Shown here one piece after another: positions 49,747 through 58,506 of a stretch of DNA of 64,000 nt. This DNA is from an uncultured Elusimicrobia bacterium. GTDB taxonomy: Bacteria; Elusimicrobiota; Elusimicrobia; Elusimicrobiales; Elusimicrobiaceae. The position numbers and the translations under genes were made by a program. Within the stretch, counting starts at the first letter, position 1. Every line of letters begins with the position of its first letter. Under the pieces are notes generated by a model. It worked only from the letters and a program-made list of their open reading frames with translations, had not been told where the DNA came from and did no database searches. The DNA is taken from the NCBI GenBank assembly GCA_945913025.1, contig CAMECJ010000006.1:53088-117087 (forward strand). The letters are read 5' to 3'.

Positions 49747-51360
49747 ATGCACAAATTCTTTTCTTGTTTTACCGTTAAAAATATCACGCTGTTCTTGTTT
49801 TTTATTTGTTTGGGGGGAGGACTCAGCCTGTTTTTGGGGCAGGACGTTTGTTTTGATTTGCAAAATTATCATCTTTATATTCCTTATGCGTTCCTGCACG
49901 GACGTATGGGGACGGATATTATCCCTGCGGGTGCGCTGCATACGTTTTTCAATCCCTTGTTGGACGTTCCTTCCTTTCTGCTCTTTTCCTATTTAAACAA
50001 CTGGCCTCTTTTGACGGGCTTTTTAATGGGCGGCCTATACGGGCTGTTCTTATTTGTATTGTGGAAAACGCTGGGTTTTTTCTTCGGCGGAGATACCCGC
50101 GAAGAGAAATGGCTGCGCGTTGCGGTGTTGTGCTTGGCGGGAACGGGGATTGCGTCTTTGTCCCAAATCGGCCGTTTTACCAACGAGATGCAAACCGCGG
50201 TCATCGGTATGATAGCGTGTTGGTTTTTGTGCAAATCCGCTTTTGAGGAACACTCCGGCGTCAAATACGCGTTTGCCGCCGTTTTTGCGGCCTCGTTGGC
50301 GGCAGGCATGAAATATACTGCGGGACCTGTTGCTGTAGGGATTTGTTTCACCGCACTCGTATTATTTTGGCAGGAGAAGCGTACGTGGAAAGCGTATGTC
50401 GGGCTGGCGGTGTTTGCCGCTTTCGGTTTTCTGCTCGCGGACGGTTGGTTCCTGTGGAAAAAATGGACGGTTTTGGGGAACCCTTTATTCCCGTATTTTA
50501 ACCATATTTTTAAGTCTCCGTATTTTCCGGTTCTTTCGCTGCCCAACGGGTTCGCCACGCCGCACGGTTTGAAAGAATGGTTATTTCTGCCCTTTTTGAG
50601 ATTCAATTTCCCTATTTTGGAGTATCATCTGGATTTCCGGTTAGTATTGGGGATGGTTTCGTTTTGGGGGTTATTTCTTGTCCATTTGATACGCAGAAAG
50701 GCGGTATGGACTAAGGCGGAAACGCTTTGTTTATGTCTGTTTGCAGGCTCGTATATCCCGTGGGTGTTGCTGTTTGGCAATATGCGGTATGTGATTTGCT
50801 TGGAAGCGTTTTCTTCTGTATTATTTGTTTTGTTGATTCGCCGGTTTATTTCGGTGCGCATAGCATTGGTGGCCGTGCTTATCGTTTGGGGGGCGGTACT
50901 GCGCCCTTTCCCGACGTTTTTGCGCCAGCCGTTTCCCGATAAAAATATTTCGTTTTCTGCACCGGTGTCTATTCCGGACGGCGCATTTGTCGTCGTAGCT
51001 GGCCACATTTCCTTTTTGATCCCGTTTTTGAATCCGAATGCGCGTTACGCGGGCGGCGTATATTTCCAACCGGAAAAATTCCCGCTTGCGCCTCCGGAGG
51101 AACTGGCTAAATTTAACTGGCTTCAGCCGAACGATTATAAGCACTATTTTGCCGAGTCGGCGCGCAACGCCATTGCACAGCATCAGGGACCGGTATATAT
51201 ACTGGCTCCCGCCACGCGTTGGATGTGGGAAGATTCGCTGTGGGCGGAATACGGCGTTAAGGTGCCCCATAGCGGGAGAAAATGCCGGTTTTTTCACGTT
51301 TCGTTGGACGTGATATATGACGGTTTTGTAGTATGTAAAGCCGAAAAAGTGGGTGATTAA
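49747..51360 (+). CDS. GT-C-like polytopic membrane protein (paralog 1)
   Basis: 537 aa with about ten hydrophobic helices and a C-terminal soluble domain (residues ~395-537). The first extracytoplasmic loop reads GQDVCFDLQNYHLY; an Asp in this loop is where GT-C glycosyltransferases keep a catalytic acid. AGGGG precedes the ATG. Followed after 2 bp by a GT2 gene and then its own paralog. Probable polyprenyl-phosphate-sugar-dependent transferase of the cell envelope. Confidence 0.7.
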   Translation: MHKFFSCFTVKNITLFLFFICLGGGLSLFLGQDVCFDLQNYHLYIPYAFLHGRMGTDIIPAGALHTFFNPLLDVPSFLLFSYLNNWPLLTGFLMGGLYGLFLFVLWKTLGFFFGGDTREEKWLRVAVLCLAGTGIASLSQIGRFTNEMQTAVIGMIACWFLCKSAFEEHSGVKYAFAAVFAASLAAGMKYTAGPVAVGICFTALVLFWQEKRTWKAYVGLAVFAAFGFLLADGWFLWKKWTVLGNPLFPYFNHIFKSPYFPVLSLPNGFATPHGLKEWLFLPFLRFNFPILEYHLDFRLVLGMVSFWGLFLVHLIRRKAVWTKAETLCLCLFAGSYIPWVLLFGNMRYVICLEAFSSVLFVLLIRRFISVRIALVAVLIVWGAVLRPFPTFLRQPFPDKNISFSAPVSIPDGAFVVVAGHISFLIPFLNPNARYAGGVYFQPEKFPLAPPEELAKFNWLQPNDYKHYFAESARNAIAQHQGPVYILAPATRWMWEDSLWAEYGVKVPHSGRKCRFFHVSLDVIYDGFVVCKAEKVGD

Positions 51361-51362
51361 GT

Positions 51363-52097
51363 ATGAATAAAGAACAGTCTGTCCCCGAACTGAGTATTGT
51401 GTTTCCGTGTTTGAATGAGGAAGCTTCCTTGGCGCGTTGTTTAAGTACGGCGCGCGCGGCGTGCCAACAGGCGGGCGTTTCGTTTGAGCTGGTGGTGGCG
51501 GATAACGGTTCCACCGACAACAGTATAGAAATCGCCCGCGCGGAAGGTGCACGTGTGGTTCCCGTGGAGCAAAAAGGATACGGCTCCGCTTTGCACCACG
51601 GCATTTTGGCGGCGCAGGGGACGTATGTGGCGTTTTGCGATGCGGACGGCTCGTATCCCGTGGAATTTTTTGCCGAGATGTGGAAGCGCATCAAGCGTGA
51701 GCAAGTGGATTTACTGTTAGCCAACCGTTTGATTGCACCGATGGAAAAGAACGCTATGCCGTTTTTAAACCGCTATGCGGGTACGCCTGTGCTGTCCGCG
51801 CTCATCCGTTGGCTTTTTTCGTTTCCGGTGTACGATTGTAACAGCGGAATGCGGATCATGCGGCGGGATAAATATGAAGCATTGGGTTTAAAACATACGG
51901 GAATGGCCTATGCCAGCGAAATGTTGTGCGCGGCGGCTATTAAGGGGCTTAGTTACAAAGAGTGTCCGATGTCGCATTTTTCAAAAGATTCGCGCGGTGG
52001 GCGTCCGCCGCATTTAAACCGTTGGCGAGACGGCTGGGCGCATTTGTGCGTGATTATAAAAATGTTTTGGGAGTCTAAAAAGGAAGGTAAAAAATAA
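51363..52097 (+). CDS. GT2-family glycosyltransferase (DPM1-like)
   Basis: 244 aa. GT-A fold motifs FPCLNEEASL, ADNGSTDNS and the DxD-type FCDADGSYP. It resembles enzymes that load sugars on polyprenyl phosphate for GT-C enzymes, fitting its place between two GT-C-like genes. No C-terminal TM helices. Gaps of 2 and 1 bp to its neighbours indicate an operon. Confidence 0.88.
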   Translation: MNKEQSVPELSIVFPCLNEEASLARCLSTARAACQQAGVSFELVVADNGSTDNSIEIARAEGARVVPVEQKGYGSALHHGILAAQGTYVAFCDADGSYPVEFFAEMWKRIKREQVDLLLANRLIAPMEKNAMPFLNRYAGTPVLSALIRWLFSFPVYDCNSGMRIMRRDKYEALGLKHTGMAYASEMLCAAAIKGLSYKECPMSHFSKDSRGGRPPHLNRWRDGWAHLCVIIKMFWESKKEGKK

Positions 52098-52098
52098 T

Positions 52099-53694
52099 AT
52101 GAATTTACGTAACTCGTTGCAAAAGTTTACGTCTCCGTCCTGGCGGGAAGGGGGAATGTTGGCCGCCTTTGCCGTTTTGGGCGGTTTGATGAGTTTGTTG
52201 TCGGGACAGGATGTGTCGCCGGAACCGTTTAGGCACAATCTCTATCCCGCGTATGCGCTTTTGTCGGGCCGTATGGGGATTGATGTGGTAGCGGCGGGGG
52301 CCGGGCCCTCCGTGAGTCCGCTGTTGTTTATTCCGTATTATCTTGTTTTTGTAAAACTGAATGCGTGGCCGACATTATCGCTTTTCCTGCGCGGGATTCC
52401 GTACGGGCTGTTGATGTTTTTGGTGTGGAAGATTGCTAAGGTGGTTTTCCGGACGGAAGGGGAAAAATTTTTCCGTTGGGCGGTAACGATTTTAGCGGTA
52501 ACGGGATATGCCGCAGTAAGCCAAATCGGGCGCGGAAACGGAAGTTTGTGGCTGGCGGTACTGGGCGTGTGGGCGTGTTATTTATGCTTCTGCTCCCAGC
52601 GAAAAAACGCTGTTGCAGCTGCTTTTTTTGTGGCGTCCTTTGGGGCGGGGCTGGATATTTCCGCGCTGCCTGTGTTGGCAGGGCTGGCGGTCTCGTTACC
52701 GTTGGTGTGTCCGAAAGAAAAAAGCGGTTGGCTGAAAATACTGGGCTGTACGGTTTTGGGATTTTTAATCAGCGCCTCCGTAACGGCGTGGTACACGTGG
52801 CGCGTGACGGGCGGACTGGAATCGTTTTGGCTGGCCTTGTGGCCGAAGGGCTGGGCATTTGCGGCTTCTCCGTTTGTGGTAAAGTGGGAGATGCCGCTTT
52901 TTTGGAAAGAGTGGCTGTTATTGCCCTTTTTGCGCACGGAACATTCCTTGGCAGGTTATCTGTTGGATCCCCGTTTGGCGGGTGGCGTGATTGGCGCGCT
53001 TATTTTAATCGGCAAACGCTTTTTTGGCGCGCCGTCGGAACGGATTCGGGAAGAATTGGTTTGGTGTCTGTTTTTTGTGGGCGCGTACGTCTGCTGGCTG
53101 GTCGGGTTTAGAGATGAGTTTTCCTCGGTTATCTTGGAAGTGGTTTCTATGCTGCTCCTTGGCCGCGTCTTATTGTGGGTGGCCGGCGCGCGCTGGGGCG
53201 TGTTGTGTCTTGCCTCGTGGATGTTTGTCTTTCCGCCGTCGTTTTCGGACTCCCGTCAAGCGCCGGAAGGCGTGAACTTTTCGTTTTTTAACGAAGCCGT
53301 TTTGACGGAAAATCCGCTTGTGCTGTTGGGCGGACACCTGTCGGGCGTTGCGCCGTTCTTGCCGCAGCAGGCGCGTTTTGTAGGGGGGATTTGGTTTGAT
53401 CCGGCGGATTATGATCCCGCCAAGCAGTTTTTCTTGCACCGTTTAAATCCGCTTCCGCGGGGATATTATTCACACCGGTTTGACGATAAAATCCGCGCGG
53501 CGGTACGCGGCCATTCGGGCGATATTTACGCATTGTTTGATAACGAAGAGCCAGCGTCGGAAAACACCGTTTGGCGCCGTTACGGCGTAGAATTGGCGGA
53601 ACCGGTTGAAAAATGTCAGACGCTTTACTCCGGTATGGACATTTGGCCGAAAGGGCTGTTATTATGCCGTATGAAAAAAACAACGAAAAAATAG
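52099..53694 (+). CDS. GT-C-like membrane protein (paralog 2, loop altered)
   Basis: 531 aa, same layout as the protein at 49747: first loop GQDVSPEPFRHNLY versus GQDVCFDLQNYHLY, then a GRMGIDVVAAG match. The DLQNYH part of the putative active loop is replaced, so it may be non-catalytic or differ in substrate. C-terminal soluble domain retained. Ends in a shared terminator. Confidence 0.68.
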   Translation: MNLRNSLQKFTSPSWREGGMLAAFAVLGGLMSLLSGQDVSPEPFRHNLYPAYALLSGRMGIDVVAAGAGPSVSPLLFIPYYLVFVKLNAWPTLSLFLRGIPYGLLMFLVWKIAKVVFRTEGEKFFRWAVTILAVTGYAAVSQIGRGNGSLWLAVLGVWACYLCFCSQRKNAVAAAFFVASFGAGLDISALPVLAGLAVSLPLVCPKEKSGWLKILGCTVLGFLISASVTAWYTWRVTGGLESFWLALWPKGWAFAASPFVVKWEMPLFWKEWLLLPFLRTEHSLAGYLLDPRLAGGVIGALILIGKRFFGAPSERIREELVWCLFFVGAYVCWLVGFRDEFSSVILEVVSMLLLGRVLLWVAGARWGVLCLASWMFVFPPSFSDSRQAPEGVNFSFFNEAVLTENPLVLLGGHLSGVAPFLPQQARFVGGIWFDPADYDPAKQFFLHRLNPLPRGYYSHRFDDKIRAAVRGHSGDIYALFDNEEPASENTVWRRYGVELAEPVEKCQTLYSGMDIWPKGLLLCRMKKTTKK

Positions 53695-53722
53695 ACGATT
53701 GAACAAGGTACTCAAAGAACAT

Positions 53723-53755
53723 ACAAGCCCGCTTTTAAATAGCGGGCTTGTTGCG
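53723..53755. terminator. Bidirectional terminator between glycosylation operon and GH3 gene
   Basis: ACAAGCCCGCT / AGCGGGCTTGT, 11-bp perfect stem, 7-nt loop. Confidence 0.92.
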
Positions 53756-53767
53756 TTTAAAACGATT

Positions 53768-54835
53768 TTAATTGCGGCGTTTAAGCAAGTGTACTTTCTT
53801 TTGAAACCGTTTAATTTGCGGCGTACGGATTTGGCGCAGCTGTTCTTCCATCCACTGCGGCGAGGACGAGAACGGAAAAAACGGCATAACCACGTCCGCT
53901 CCGGCTTCCAACGCTTTGTTCATCCGCGCGCCGATGGTGGTAATGTCCGCCCCTTCGGCGGCTTCCATATTCAGCGCATCGGGAATAATCAGCCCTTGGT
54001 AGGGGATTTCTTTGCGTAAGAAACGGTAAAATGCGGGCGAAAAAATGGACGTTGTATCCTTGTCTACCGCCGGATATACGGCAAGCGCCGTCATCAGGCA
54101 GTTCCAGCGGGCGGCCTCTTCAAACGGCTTAACGCCGCGGGCGCGCAGCGTGTCCAACGAGTCGGTTATTTCCTGCTGCGTTTGGTGCGGATCCGTTTCT
54201 GTGGGCGCACCCGGGAAATGTTTGTAACAAGGCGTTACGCCGCCGTCGTCAAGGCCTTTGGCAAACGCATCGGCAAGCGCCTTGGCGGTTTCGGGATTTT
54301 GGGAAAAATAGCGGCTTTTGCGGTGGGTTTTCGGGCCGGCGGAGGGTTCAGCCAGCGGGGCGAATACCACGTCAATCGTCAGGTCTTTGAGCGTTTTGCC
54401 CGTACGCACGCCGTATTCGTACGCCTGCCGGACGGCTTCGTCAAAATTCTTTTCCGCCAGTTTGCCGAAAGTTTCGGGCGCGGGCGCGTCAAATCCGTCT
54501 ACAAAATGTTTGATCCGGTTGACCGCGCCGCCTTCCTGATCAATAAAAAACAGGAAATCTTTTCTGCCCAATACTTCTTCCAGTTCTTTTTTAAGATCGG
54601 GCAGTTTCAGCCCGGGGTGTATGGGAATACTTAATAAAAAACCGTACGGGTTGATGTTTTTGAGGAACTGTTTGTCCTCCGGCGTCATCGGATAGCGGTT
54701 AATCAGCAGCACGACGGGCATAATGTCCTTTTTGTGGGGCAAAAAGGCTTGGCACGCGCCAAATATAATCAGGCACGCCAGCGCGAGCCGTACGATATTT
54801 TTAAAAGAAAGCAAACGGGTTAGTTTTTGTGTCAT
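53768..54835 (-). CDS. GH3 family enzyme, membrane-anchored NagZ-like
   Basis: 355 aa from the ATG at 54835, with GAGGTGG upstream. An N-terminal hydrophobic anchor or signal (IVRLALACLIIFGACQAF; the FGAC could be a lipobox) precedes a single GH3 barrel with FFIDQEGGAVNR, KHFPGAPTETDPH and IPDALNM. The Asp-x-His dyad and the nucleophile Asp are kept, although the loop is shortened relative to the usual KHFPGHG. Likely beta-N-acetylglucosaminidase acting on murein fragments. Overlaps the antiporter gene by 4 bp. Confidence 0.85.
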   Translation of the reverse strand: MTQKLTRLLSFKNIVRLALACLIIFGACQAFLPHKKDIMPVVLLINRYPMTPEDKQFLKNINPYGFLLSIPIHPGLKLPDLKKELEEVLGRKDFLFFIDQEGGAVNRIKHFVDGFDAPAPETFGKLAEKNFDEAVRQAYEYGVRTGKTLKDLTIDVVFAPLAEPSAGPKTHRKSRYFSQNPETAKALADAFAKGLDDGGVTPCYKHFPGAPTETDPHQTQQEITDSLDTLRARGVKPFEEAARWNCLMTALAVYPAVDKDTTSIFSPAFYRFLRKEIPYQGLIIPDALNMEAAEGADITTIGARMNKALEAGADVVMPFFPFSSSPQWMEEQLRQIRTPQIKRFQKKVHLLKRRN

Positions 54836-56154
54836 ATTTCCACCTCTGTTGCGGCAAAATTGCCCAGCGCATATTTGCGCGGATATTCCAGCCAAATCGC
54901 CAGCAGCGCGCCCAAGCCCAGCAAATACGGATAGTACAAATACTGCATAATGTGCAGCGGCGATACGCCGGCAAGGCTGGCGGCCATTAACAGCTGTGCG
55001 CCGTAGGGGATAATCCCCTGTACAAAGCAGGAGAAAATATCAAGCAGGCTGGCCGCTCGGTTCGGGGCCACGTTAAATTTTTGGGCGATTTCTTTGGCAA
55101 TCGGCCCCGCCATAATCAGCGCAATCGTATTGTTGGCCGTACATAAGTTGGCAAAACCGACAATGCCCGCAATGCTTACCTCCGCCCCTTTTCGCGACGA
55201 GATTTTGGCCGTCAGTTTGTGAATAATCCACTTGAGTCCGCCGTTGTAACGGATGAGTTCCAACATTCCTCCCGCCAAAATGGTTACGATAATCAGTTCT
55301 CCCATTCCGTTGATGCCGGCTCCCATCGCCGTCGTCCAGCCCCACAGGTCAAACGCGCCCGTTATCAGGCCGATAGCCCCGCATAACACCGTTCCGCCGA
55401 GCAGTACGGCCATTACGTTAACGCCCATTACGGCGGCGGCGAGTACGGCAATATACGGCAGCACTTTCAGCCACGATACTTCCCCGTGCGAAAACGAGTG
55501 CGCCGCCCCGCTTCCGGCGAAAATATAGAGTACCAAGGTCAACAGCGCAAAAGGGATAACTATATGGAAATTCGTTTTAAATTTGTCGGCCATTTTACAG
55601 CCTTGGGAACGGGTGGCGACGATGGTAGTGTCAGAAATAAACGACAGGTTATCCCCGAACATCGCCCCGCTGACGACTACCGCGCTCATCAACGGCAGGG
55701 ACAATCCCGTCTCCTGTGCCAAGCCCGCGGCGACGGGCGTTAACGCCACAATCGTACCGACCGACGTGCCGACGGAAACCGATATCACGCACGAGGCCAA
55801 AAATACGCCGGCGGCCAGTACGTTATGGGGCAGTACGGAAAGCGTCAGGTTGACGGTAGCGTCTACGGCACCCATCGCTTTGGCGGTTTGGGCAAACGCG
55901 CCCGCCAGCACAAAAATCACCACCATCAGCATAATGTTGGTATTGGCCGCGCCTTTGCAAAAGAGTTCTATGCGGTTGTGTAAATTGCCGCCCTTGCTCA
56001 TCCATACGGCCACTACGGAAGAGATTACAAACGCCACGGTAATGGGCATTTTGTAAAAATCGCCCGCCGCCAGCGAAACGGCCAAATAGGAAAATAAGAA
56101 TACGGCCAAAGGTATCAGCGCAAAAGGATTGGGGGTAATGTCGTTTGGTTTCAT
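54832..56154 (-). CDS. NhaC-type Na+/H+ antiporter family protein
   Basis: 440 aa, about eleven TM segments. NhaC-like motifs: SVSVGTSVGTIVALTPVA and SGAMFGDNLSFISDTTIVA. Imports protons against sodium or exchanges related organic ions. A GGAG site precedes the start. Coupled to the downstream GH3 gene. Confidence 0.88.
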   Translation of the reverse strand: MKPNDITPNPFALIPLAVFLFSYLAVSLAAGDFYKMPITVAFVISSVVAVWMSKGGNLHNRIELFCKGAANTNIMLMVVIFVLAGAFAQTAKAMGAVDATVNLTLSVLPHNVLAAGVFLASCVISVSVGTSVGTIVALTPVAAGLAQETGLSLPLMSAVVVSGAMFGDNLSFISDTTIVATRSQGCKMADKFKTNFHIVIPFALLTLVLYIFAGSGAAHSFSHGEVSWLKVLPYIAVLAAAVMGVNVMAVLLGGTVLCGAIGLITGAFDLWGWTTAMGAGINGMGELIIVTILAGGMLELIRYNGGLKWIIHKLTAKISSRKGAEVSIAGIVGFANLCTANNTIALIMAGPIAKEIAQKFNVAPNRAASLLDIFSCFVQGIIPYGAQLLMAASLAGVSPLHIMQYLYYPYLLGLGALLAIWLEYPRKYALGNFAATEVEI

Positions 56155-56294
56155 AAAAACTCCGCAAGGGCGGCCGCCGTCAGTGCGTAGAGGGCGGCAC
56201 AGAATAATGATATTATATAAATTTTAGGGGGCAGAGGCTTGCCCGTCTAAAAAGTGATACAATAAAGTGTCCGGTATGCCGGAGGGGAAATTTT

Positions 56295-57524
56295 ATGAAA
56301 GCCGTTATTATTACGATTGGAGATGAGATTTTACTCGGCCAGATTTTAGACACCAACTCGCGTTTTATTGCGCGCGAATTGGCCAAAACGGGCGCAGAAA
56401 CGGTGCAGATGCGTTCTGTGGCGGACGAACGAACCGCTATTTTGCGCGCCCTGCAGGAGGCGGTTTCGGCTGCCGATGCGGTGTTTGTTACGGGTGGGCT
56501 TGGTCCGACGAAAGACGATATTACTAAATCTGCTTTGGCGGAATTTTTTCACACGGAGCTTGTGGTCAACGCGCAGGCGCGCGCGTGGCTGGAGGAAATG
56601 TTTTCTTCCTGTCCGCAACGCTTGAACGCTTACAATAAAACGCAAGCCGTTTTGCCCAAAAACTGTACGCCGCTTCGCAATCTGAAAGGTACGGCGTGCG
56701 GAATGTGGTTTGAAAAAGACGGCAAAGCAGTGGTTTCGCTGCCAGGGGTGCCGTTTGAAACGGAGTATTTGTTTCCCGCCGAAGTACTGCCGCGGCTGCG
56801 GGCGAAATTCGGCGCGTCGCTGTTGCGGTACAAAATGGTAACGGTTTTTGAAATACCGGAAGCCGAACTGGCGATGAAACTGGCCTCGTTTGAAGAAATT
56901 TTGCCTAAGGGCGTAAATTTGGCGTATTTGCCTTCGGCGGGATATGTCCGCCTGCGGCTAACGGCCAAAGGGGCGGCGGCGGAAGCGTTGGACGGGCTTT
57001 TTGCGCAGCTTTTAAACGAACTTTCCGGCTTGAAATTTACGGAGAATACCCACGAAAGCGGGGAAGAAAATTTTTCCCGCCGCTTGCGCGCAAGCGGCAA
57101 GACCGTGGCTTGCGCCGAAAGCTGTACGGGGGGGAATATCGCGCGTATGCTGACGGCCGAGGCGGGCGCGTCCGCTTATTTTTTAGGCGGGGTGGTGGCG
57201 TATTCCAATGAGGTCAAACAGCGTGTTTTGGGCGTAAGTGCGGAGGATTTGGCGCGCTATGGAGCCGTGAGCGAACCCGTTGCGCGGCAAATGGCCGAAG
57301 GCGTACGGCGTATCACGGGGGCGGACTATGCGGCGGCCACTACGGGCATTGCCGGCCCGTCGGGGGGAACGGCGGAAAAGCCTGTCGGCACGGTGTGGAT
57401 TGCGGTAGCCGGCCCGCGCAGCACAAGGGCGGAAAAATTTGTATTTTCCCGCACGCGGGAGCGCAATATCGGCCGCGCTTCCGTGCAAGCGCTTCAAATG
57501 CTTTTGGAAGAGATTGAAAAATAA
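56295..57524 (+). CDS. cinA: CinA, NMN amidohydrolase family
   Basis: 409 aa. N-terminal MoCF-like domain (GDEILLGQILDTNS, VTGGLGPTKDD) and C-terminal PncC-like nicotinamide-nucleotide amidase domain (CAESCTGGNIA, TGIAGPSGG). It participates in NAD salvage and is co-regulated with competence in some bacteria. GGAGGGG precedes the ATG. Full length. Confidence 0.95.
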   Translation: MKAVIITIGDEILLGQILDTNSRFIARELAKTGAETVQMRSVADERTAILRALQEAVSAADAVFVTGGLGPTKDDITKSALAEFFHTELVVNAQARAWLEEMFSSCPQRLNAYNKTQAVLPKNCTPLRNLKGTACGMWFEKDGKAVVSLPGVPFETEYLFPAEVLPRLRAKFGASLLRYKMVTVFEIPEAELAMKLASFEEILPKGVNLAYLPSAGYVRLRLTAKGAAAEALDGLFAQLLNELSGLKFTENTHESGEENFSRRLRASGKTVACAESCTGGNIARMLTAEAGASAYFLGGVVAYSNEVKQRVLGVSAEDLARYGAVSEPVARQMAEGVRRITGADYAAATTGIAGPSGGTAEKPVGTVWIAVAGPRSTRAEKFVFSRTRERNIGRASVQALQMLLEEIEK

Positions 57525-57564
57525 CGTACACGCCCGCCGCCTGCTTTTTAGCGTGCATAACAAC

Positions 57565-57595
57565 GAGATCCCGTATAACGACACTACGGGATGAC
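57565..57595 (-). repeat. 31-bp palindromic repeat, copy D
   Basis: GAGATCCCGT ... ACGGGATGAC, inverse of copies A and C, again 31 nt, downstream of cinA. Confidence 0.72.
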
Positions 57596-57636
57596 GACTC
57601 TTTACCTGTCTCCTATTATTTGTCGTCGTTCATTCG

Positions 57637-57695
57637 TCCGCGTCATTTCTAAAATAGTGTGGCTTCGGTAGTCAGATGAGCGCGGATAATCCCCA
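57637..57695 (+). repeat. Conserved block upstream of pilin promoter (copy 2)
   Basis: CGTCATTTCTAAAATAG, GTAGTC and GAGCGC match the block at 25634. The 342-bp gap between cinA and the pilin is filled by repeat D, this block and the promoter. Confidence 0.6.
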
Positions 57696-57722
57696 CAGCA
57701 CGGAAGGTCAATTCGCTGGGGC

Positions 57723-57750
57723 TTGACTTGTTTTTTTTTTTTGATACAGT
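57723..57750 (+). promoter_or_regulatory. Pilin promoter with T12 spacer (copy 4)
   Basis: TTGACT (57723-57728), 16-bp spacer with G and twelve T (57731-57742), then TACAGT (57745-57750). Confidence 0.7.
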
Positions 57751-57866
57751 GGGATTATTCTATAGGGTCCCTGCGTGGGAACTTTCGATTGCGGTGTATT
57801 TCGCTAAAATTGGAAATTCACGAGCAGAAGCGACTCAGGATGACTTTTTTAATAGGAGAAATCAAA

Positions 57867-58394
57867 ATGAAAGGTTGTATATTTAGCCGTCATTCTGAAC
57901 TTGTTTCAGGATCTAGTAAAAAAGGTTTTACGCTGATTGAGTTATTAGTTGTTGTTTTAATCATTGGTATTTTATCATCGGTGGCGCTCCCGCAGTACCA
58001 AAAAGCGGTGCTCAAAAGCCGTGCGGCGGAAGCGTGGGGAAACTTGAAGAACCTGAATATGGCGGGAAATGCGTATTGTTTGGAAAACCCGAGTGGAAGT
58101 TTGTACATTAACGGCGACAACCATCCGGATTTGGATAAGTTGGCTGTTAGTGTACCGTATACTACTAAGAATTTTGAATATTGGGGCAATGTGTCGTGTT
58201 CCAGCAATGAAATAGCTTTTACGGCCCAATACCGCAACAGTCCTTCTTTTTTCTTAAATCTACATCCCACAACGGGCCGCCGTTCGTGCAAAGGCAGCGG
58301 GTGTAAGGATTTAGGTTTTACCAAAGAGAGCTCGGATTCCGGTATTTGCGTAAGCGCCTCTTGCGGCGGCAGCAACTGTTACTACGCCGACTAA
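57867..58394 (+). CDS. Type IV pilin-like protein with repeat-encoded 20-aa leader
   Basis: 175 aa from the ATG at 57867, after TAGGAG; the ORF-track start lies in the promoter. The leader MKGCIFSRHSELVSGSSKKG is largely encoded by a palindromic repeat, and cleavage is expected before [10 protein letters not shown]. The mature E5 is present. The tail GRRSCKGSGCKD...CYYAD is nearly that of the pilin at 1482, while its 5' leader matches the pilin at 8317, so the gene looks like a recombinant of the two. Confidence 0.93.
   Translation: MKGCIFSRHSELVSGSSKKGFTLIELLVVVLIIGILSSVALPQYQKAVLKSRAAEAWGNLKNLNMAGNAYCLENPSGSLYINGDNHPDLDKLAVSVPYTTKNFEYWGNVSCSSNEIAFTAQYRNSPSFFLNLHPTTGRRSCKGSGCKDLGFTKESSDSGICVSASCGGSNCYYAD
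57887..57913 (+). repeat. Palindromic element in pilin leader
   Basis: CCGTCATTCTGAAC...GTTTCAGGATC, 27 nt, one base different from the element at 8370. Translated in frame as RHSELVSGS. Confidence 0.8.
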
Positions 58395-58419
58395 AGCGCC
58401 CGTTCGTTCCTTATTTTAA

Positions 58420-58446
58420 ACGCCCGAGAAAATCTCGGGCGTCTTG
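58420..58446 (+). terminator. Terminator after the pilin
   Basis: Perfect 10-bp stem ACGCCCGAGA / TCTCGGGCGT. Confidence 0.85.
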
Positions 58447-58506
58447 CATAAGTGCTGCTGCGCACAAAAAGCGGTGCGTAAGCACGGGGCGTTCAGCAAA
58501 CAAAAA

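Noticed and set aside
49548-49778. 76-aa ORF (or 56 aa from 49608) before the GT-C gene
   Set aside because: It has a plausible AAGGGG site, but no recognisable features, spans the probable promoter region and overlaps the next start.
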